A DNA stretch of 6,282 bases from Solirubrobacteraceae bacterium (GTDB lineage Bacteria; Actinomycetota; Thermoleophilia; Solirubrobacterales; Solirubrobacteraceae), in NCBI GenBank assembly GCA_025935735.1, contig JAICUS010000371.1, positions 1 through 6,282 on the forward strand, given 5' to 3'. Positions 5,290 through 6,282 of this stretch are shown here, piece by piece (positions within the stretch are counted from its first letter, which is position 1; the number at the start of each line of letters is the position of its first letter). Made by a program: the position numbers and the translations under genes. The notes under the pieces are model-generated. The model was not told the origin of the DNA. It ran no database searches and was given only the letters and a program-made list of their open reading frames with translations.

Positions 5290-6153
5290 ATGCGCTTCAT
5301 CAACCTCGCCGGGCGCATGACCCTGGCCGGCGACGACGGCGCCGGGATCGACGTCGAACGGGCGAGCGGTGGCCGGCTGCCCGCGTCGCCCGCCGCGGCG
5401 CTCGACCGCTGGGCGGAGCTGCGCGCCTGGGCGGCCGAGGGCCACGGCCCCGGCGACGTCGAGATCGCCGGCGCGCTGATCGGCCCGCCGTCGCCGGCGC
5501 CGCGGCAGATCCTCGGCGTCGGCCTCAACTACGCCTCCCATGCCGAGGAGTCCGGCCTCGGGCTGCCCGAGCAGCCGCTGATCTTCACCAAGCTGCAGGC
5601 CTCGCTCGCCGGACCCTACGACGACATCCCGATCTCGACCGCGGCGGTGGACTGGGAGGTCGAGCTCGTGGTGGTGATCGGGCGCCGGGCACGGCGCGTG
5701 CGCGCGGCCGACGCCTGGGAGCACGTGGCGGGATACACCGTCGGGCAGGACTTCTCCGAGCGCGAGATCCAGTTCCGGCCCGCGAACGTGCCCCAGTTCA
5801 GCCTCGGCAAGTCGCTGCCGCGCTTCGGGCCGATCGGGCCGGCGCTCGTGACCCTCGACGAGCTGGACGACCGGACCGACCTCGAGCTGACGTGCTCGGT
5901 CAACGGCGAGGAGATGCAGCGCGGCCGGACGAGCGACTTCATCTTCGGAGTGCCCGCGCTGATCGAGTACCTGTCCGCGGCCACCGTGCTGTACCCGGGC
6001 GACCTGATCTTCACCGGCACCCCGGCGGGCATCGGCGCGTCGCGCACGCCGCCCCGCTTCCTGGCGCCCGGGGACGTGGTGGAGAGCGCGATCGAGCGGC
6101 TCGGGAGCATGCGGCACGCGATCGTCCGCGACGAGGAGGCGGCACATGCCTGA
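5290..6153 (+). CDS. Fumarylacetoacetate hydrolase (FAH) family protein
   Basis: The 287-residue protein has the two-part layout of the family: a variable N-terminal region (1-70) and the FAH catalytic fold. Visible motifs are G-V-G-L-N-Y-A-S-H-A-E-E (76-87), with H84 and E87 as the candidate catalytic dyad. The metal ligands are E123 and E125 (D-W-E-V-E-L) and D154 (G-Q-D-F-S-E-R-E), with the E-to-D spacing of 29 known from relatives. K174 is in G-K-S-L-P-R-F-G-P, and T-G-T-P-A-G-I-G is at 242-249. Such enzymes cleave or isomerise 2-oxo or 1,3-dioxo acids, for example 2-hydroxyhepta-2,4-diene-1,7-dioate isomerase or acylpyruvate hydrolase. With a dioxygenase gene directly behind it, a step after aromatic ring cleavage is most likely; the exact substrate cannot be read. 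I chose the ATG at 5290 because the in-frame GTG at 5251 would put the operator inside the coding region. The stop overlaps the next ATG by 8 bp (ATGCCTGA). Confidence 0.93.
   Translation: MRFINLAGRMTLAGDDGAGIDVERASGGRLPASPAAALDRWAELRAWAAEGHGPGDVEIAGALIGPPSPAPRQILGVGLNYASHAEESGLGLPEQPLIFTKLQASLAGPYDDIPISTAAVDWEVELVVVIGRRARRVRAADAWEHVAGYTVGQDFSEREIQFRPANVPQFSLGKSLPRFGPIGPALVTLDELDDRTDLELTCSVNGEEMQRGRTSDFIFGVPALIEYLSAATVLYPGDLIFTGTPAGIGASRTPPRFLAPGDVVESAIERLGSMRHAIVRDEEAAHA
6133..6139 (+). promoter_or_regulatory. Strong Shine-Dalgarno of the VOC gene
   Basis: GAGGAGG lies inside the end of the FAH gene, six bases before the ATG at 6146. It fixes that start even though the gene behind it is disrupted, and with the 8-bp overlap indicates translational coupling. 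Confidence 0.7.
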
Positions 6154-6282
6154 CGGCGTCCCCAACCCGGCCCTGCATCACATCAACCTCAAGACCACGC
6201 GCCTCGGCGAGATGGTCGCATCGTCGAGGATCCGGACAAGCTCTCCCACACCGGCATCCACCACTCGGCGTTCGAGTTCGAG
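6146..6282 (+). pseudogene. Extradiol dioxygenase-like VOC protein, broken by an internal out-of-frame deletion and cut by the window edge
   Basis: From the ATG at 6146 the frame reads M-P-D-G-V-P-N-P-A-L-H-H-I-N-L-K-T-T-R-L (1-20) then G-E-M-V, the opening of a vicinal-oxygen-chelate domain of the 2,3-dihydroxybiphenyl/catechol dioxygenase group, where H in L-H-H is a candidate metal ligand. After about 6216 this frame turns into Ser/Arg/Thr-rich text. A different frame, from about 6217, reads R-I-V-E-D-P-D-K-L-S-H-T-G, then I-H-H-S-A-F-E-F-E to the edge, which is also clear family sequence. In homologues as I recall them these two segments are separated by about 40-45 residues containing the first beta-alpha-beta unit. 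Both the intervening sequence and the frame are lost, so as written no functional dioxygenase can be made. The start, ribosome site and overlap with the FAH gene are intact, which suggests the break is recent or is an assembly error. The rest of the gene lies outside the window. Confidence 0.75.

Noticed and set aside
1889..5320. 1143-codon plus-strand frame across the middle of the window
   Set aside because: It crosses at least four well-supported genes out of frame or antisense and is low-complexity Arg/Gly/Ala text.
5242..6165. 307-codon minus-strand frame opposite the FAH gene
   Set aside because: It is antisense to an FAH protein with all metal ligands in place and has no recognisable domain of its own.

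Overview
The window is very GC-rich and its real genes use G or C at almost every third codon position. This points to a high-GC actinomycete. The secreted protein at the left ends in a basic domain with a D-R-C-D-G-T-L-T motif that I associate from memory with Thermoleophilia (Solirubrobacter/Conexibacter-like bacteria). I would place the organism there, but no rRNA or other marker gene is present to prove it.

Left part (1-2031, mostly minus strand). A gene for a secreted, Ig-like surface protein starts at 1690 and reads toward the left edge. Its frame has no stop in the window, but its coding signature ends near position 140. A possible C-terminus of a convergent plus-strand gene lies at 2-67. 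Upstream of the secreted protein, on the same strand, is a small stand-alone PilZ domain gene (1732-2031), a candidate c-di-GMP receptor.

Middle part (2032-4598, plus strand). Only 20 bp separate the PilZ gene from a divergent two-gene operon. The first gene encodes an FMN-binding flavin-reductase-family protein. Twelve bases later comes a membrane-anchored GGDEF-EAL protein in which both catalytic sites look intact. A c-di-GMP enzyme and a candidate c-di-GMP receptor therefore share one short intergenic region.

Right part (4526-6282). A GntR/FCD-family regulator (minus strand) converges on the GGDEF-EAL gene, and the two overlap by 73 bp. It diverges from a fumarylacetoacetate hydrolase-family gene. 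The 38-bp gap between them holds a 13-bp perfect palindrome that overlaps the regulator's own -10 box and lies about where the -35 of the hydrolase gene would be, so it is the likely operator. After the hydrolase, overlapping it by 8 bp, starts an extradiol-dioxygenase-like (VOC) gene. FAH hydrolase plus extradiol dioxygenase plus a GntR regulator is a classic aromatic meta-cleavage layout. Here the dioxygenase gene is broken: its first 23 or so codons are joined directly to a motif that normally lies about 40 residues further on, in a different frame.

No tRNA, rRNA, CRISPR array, insertion sequence or phage gene was seen.
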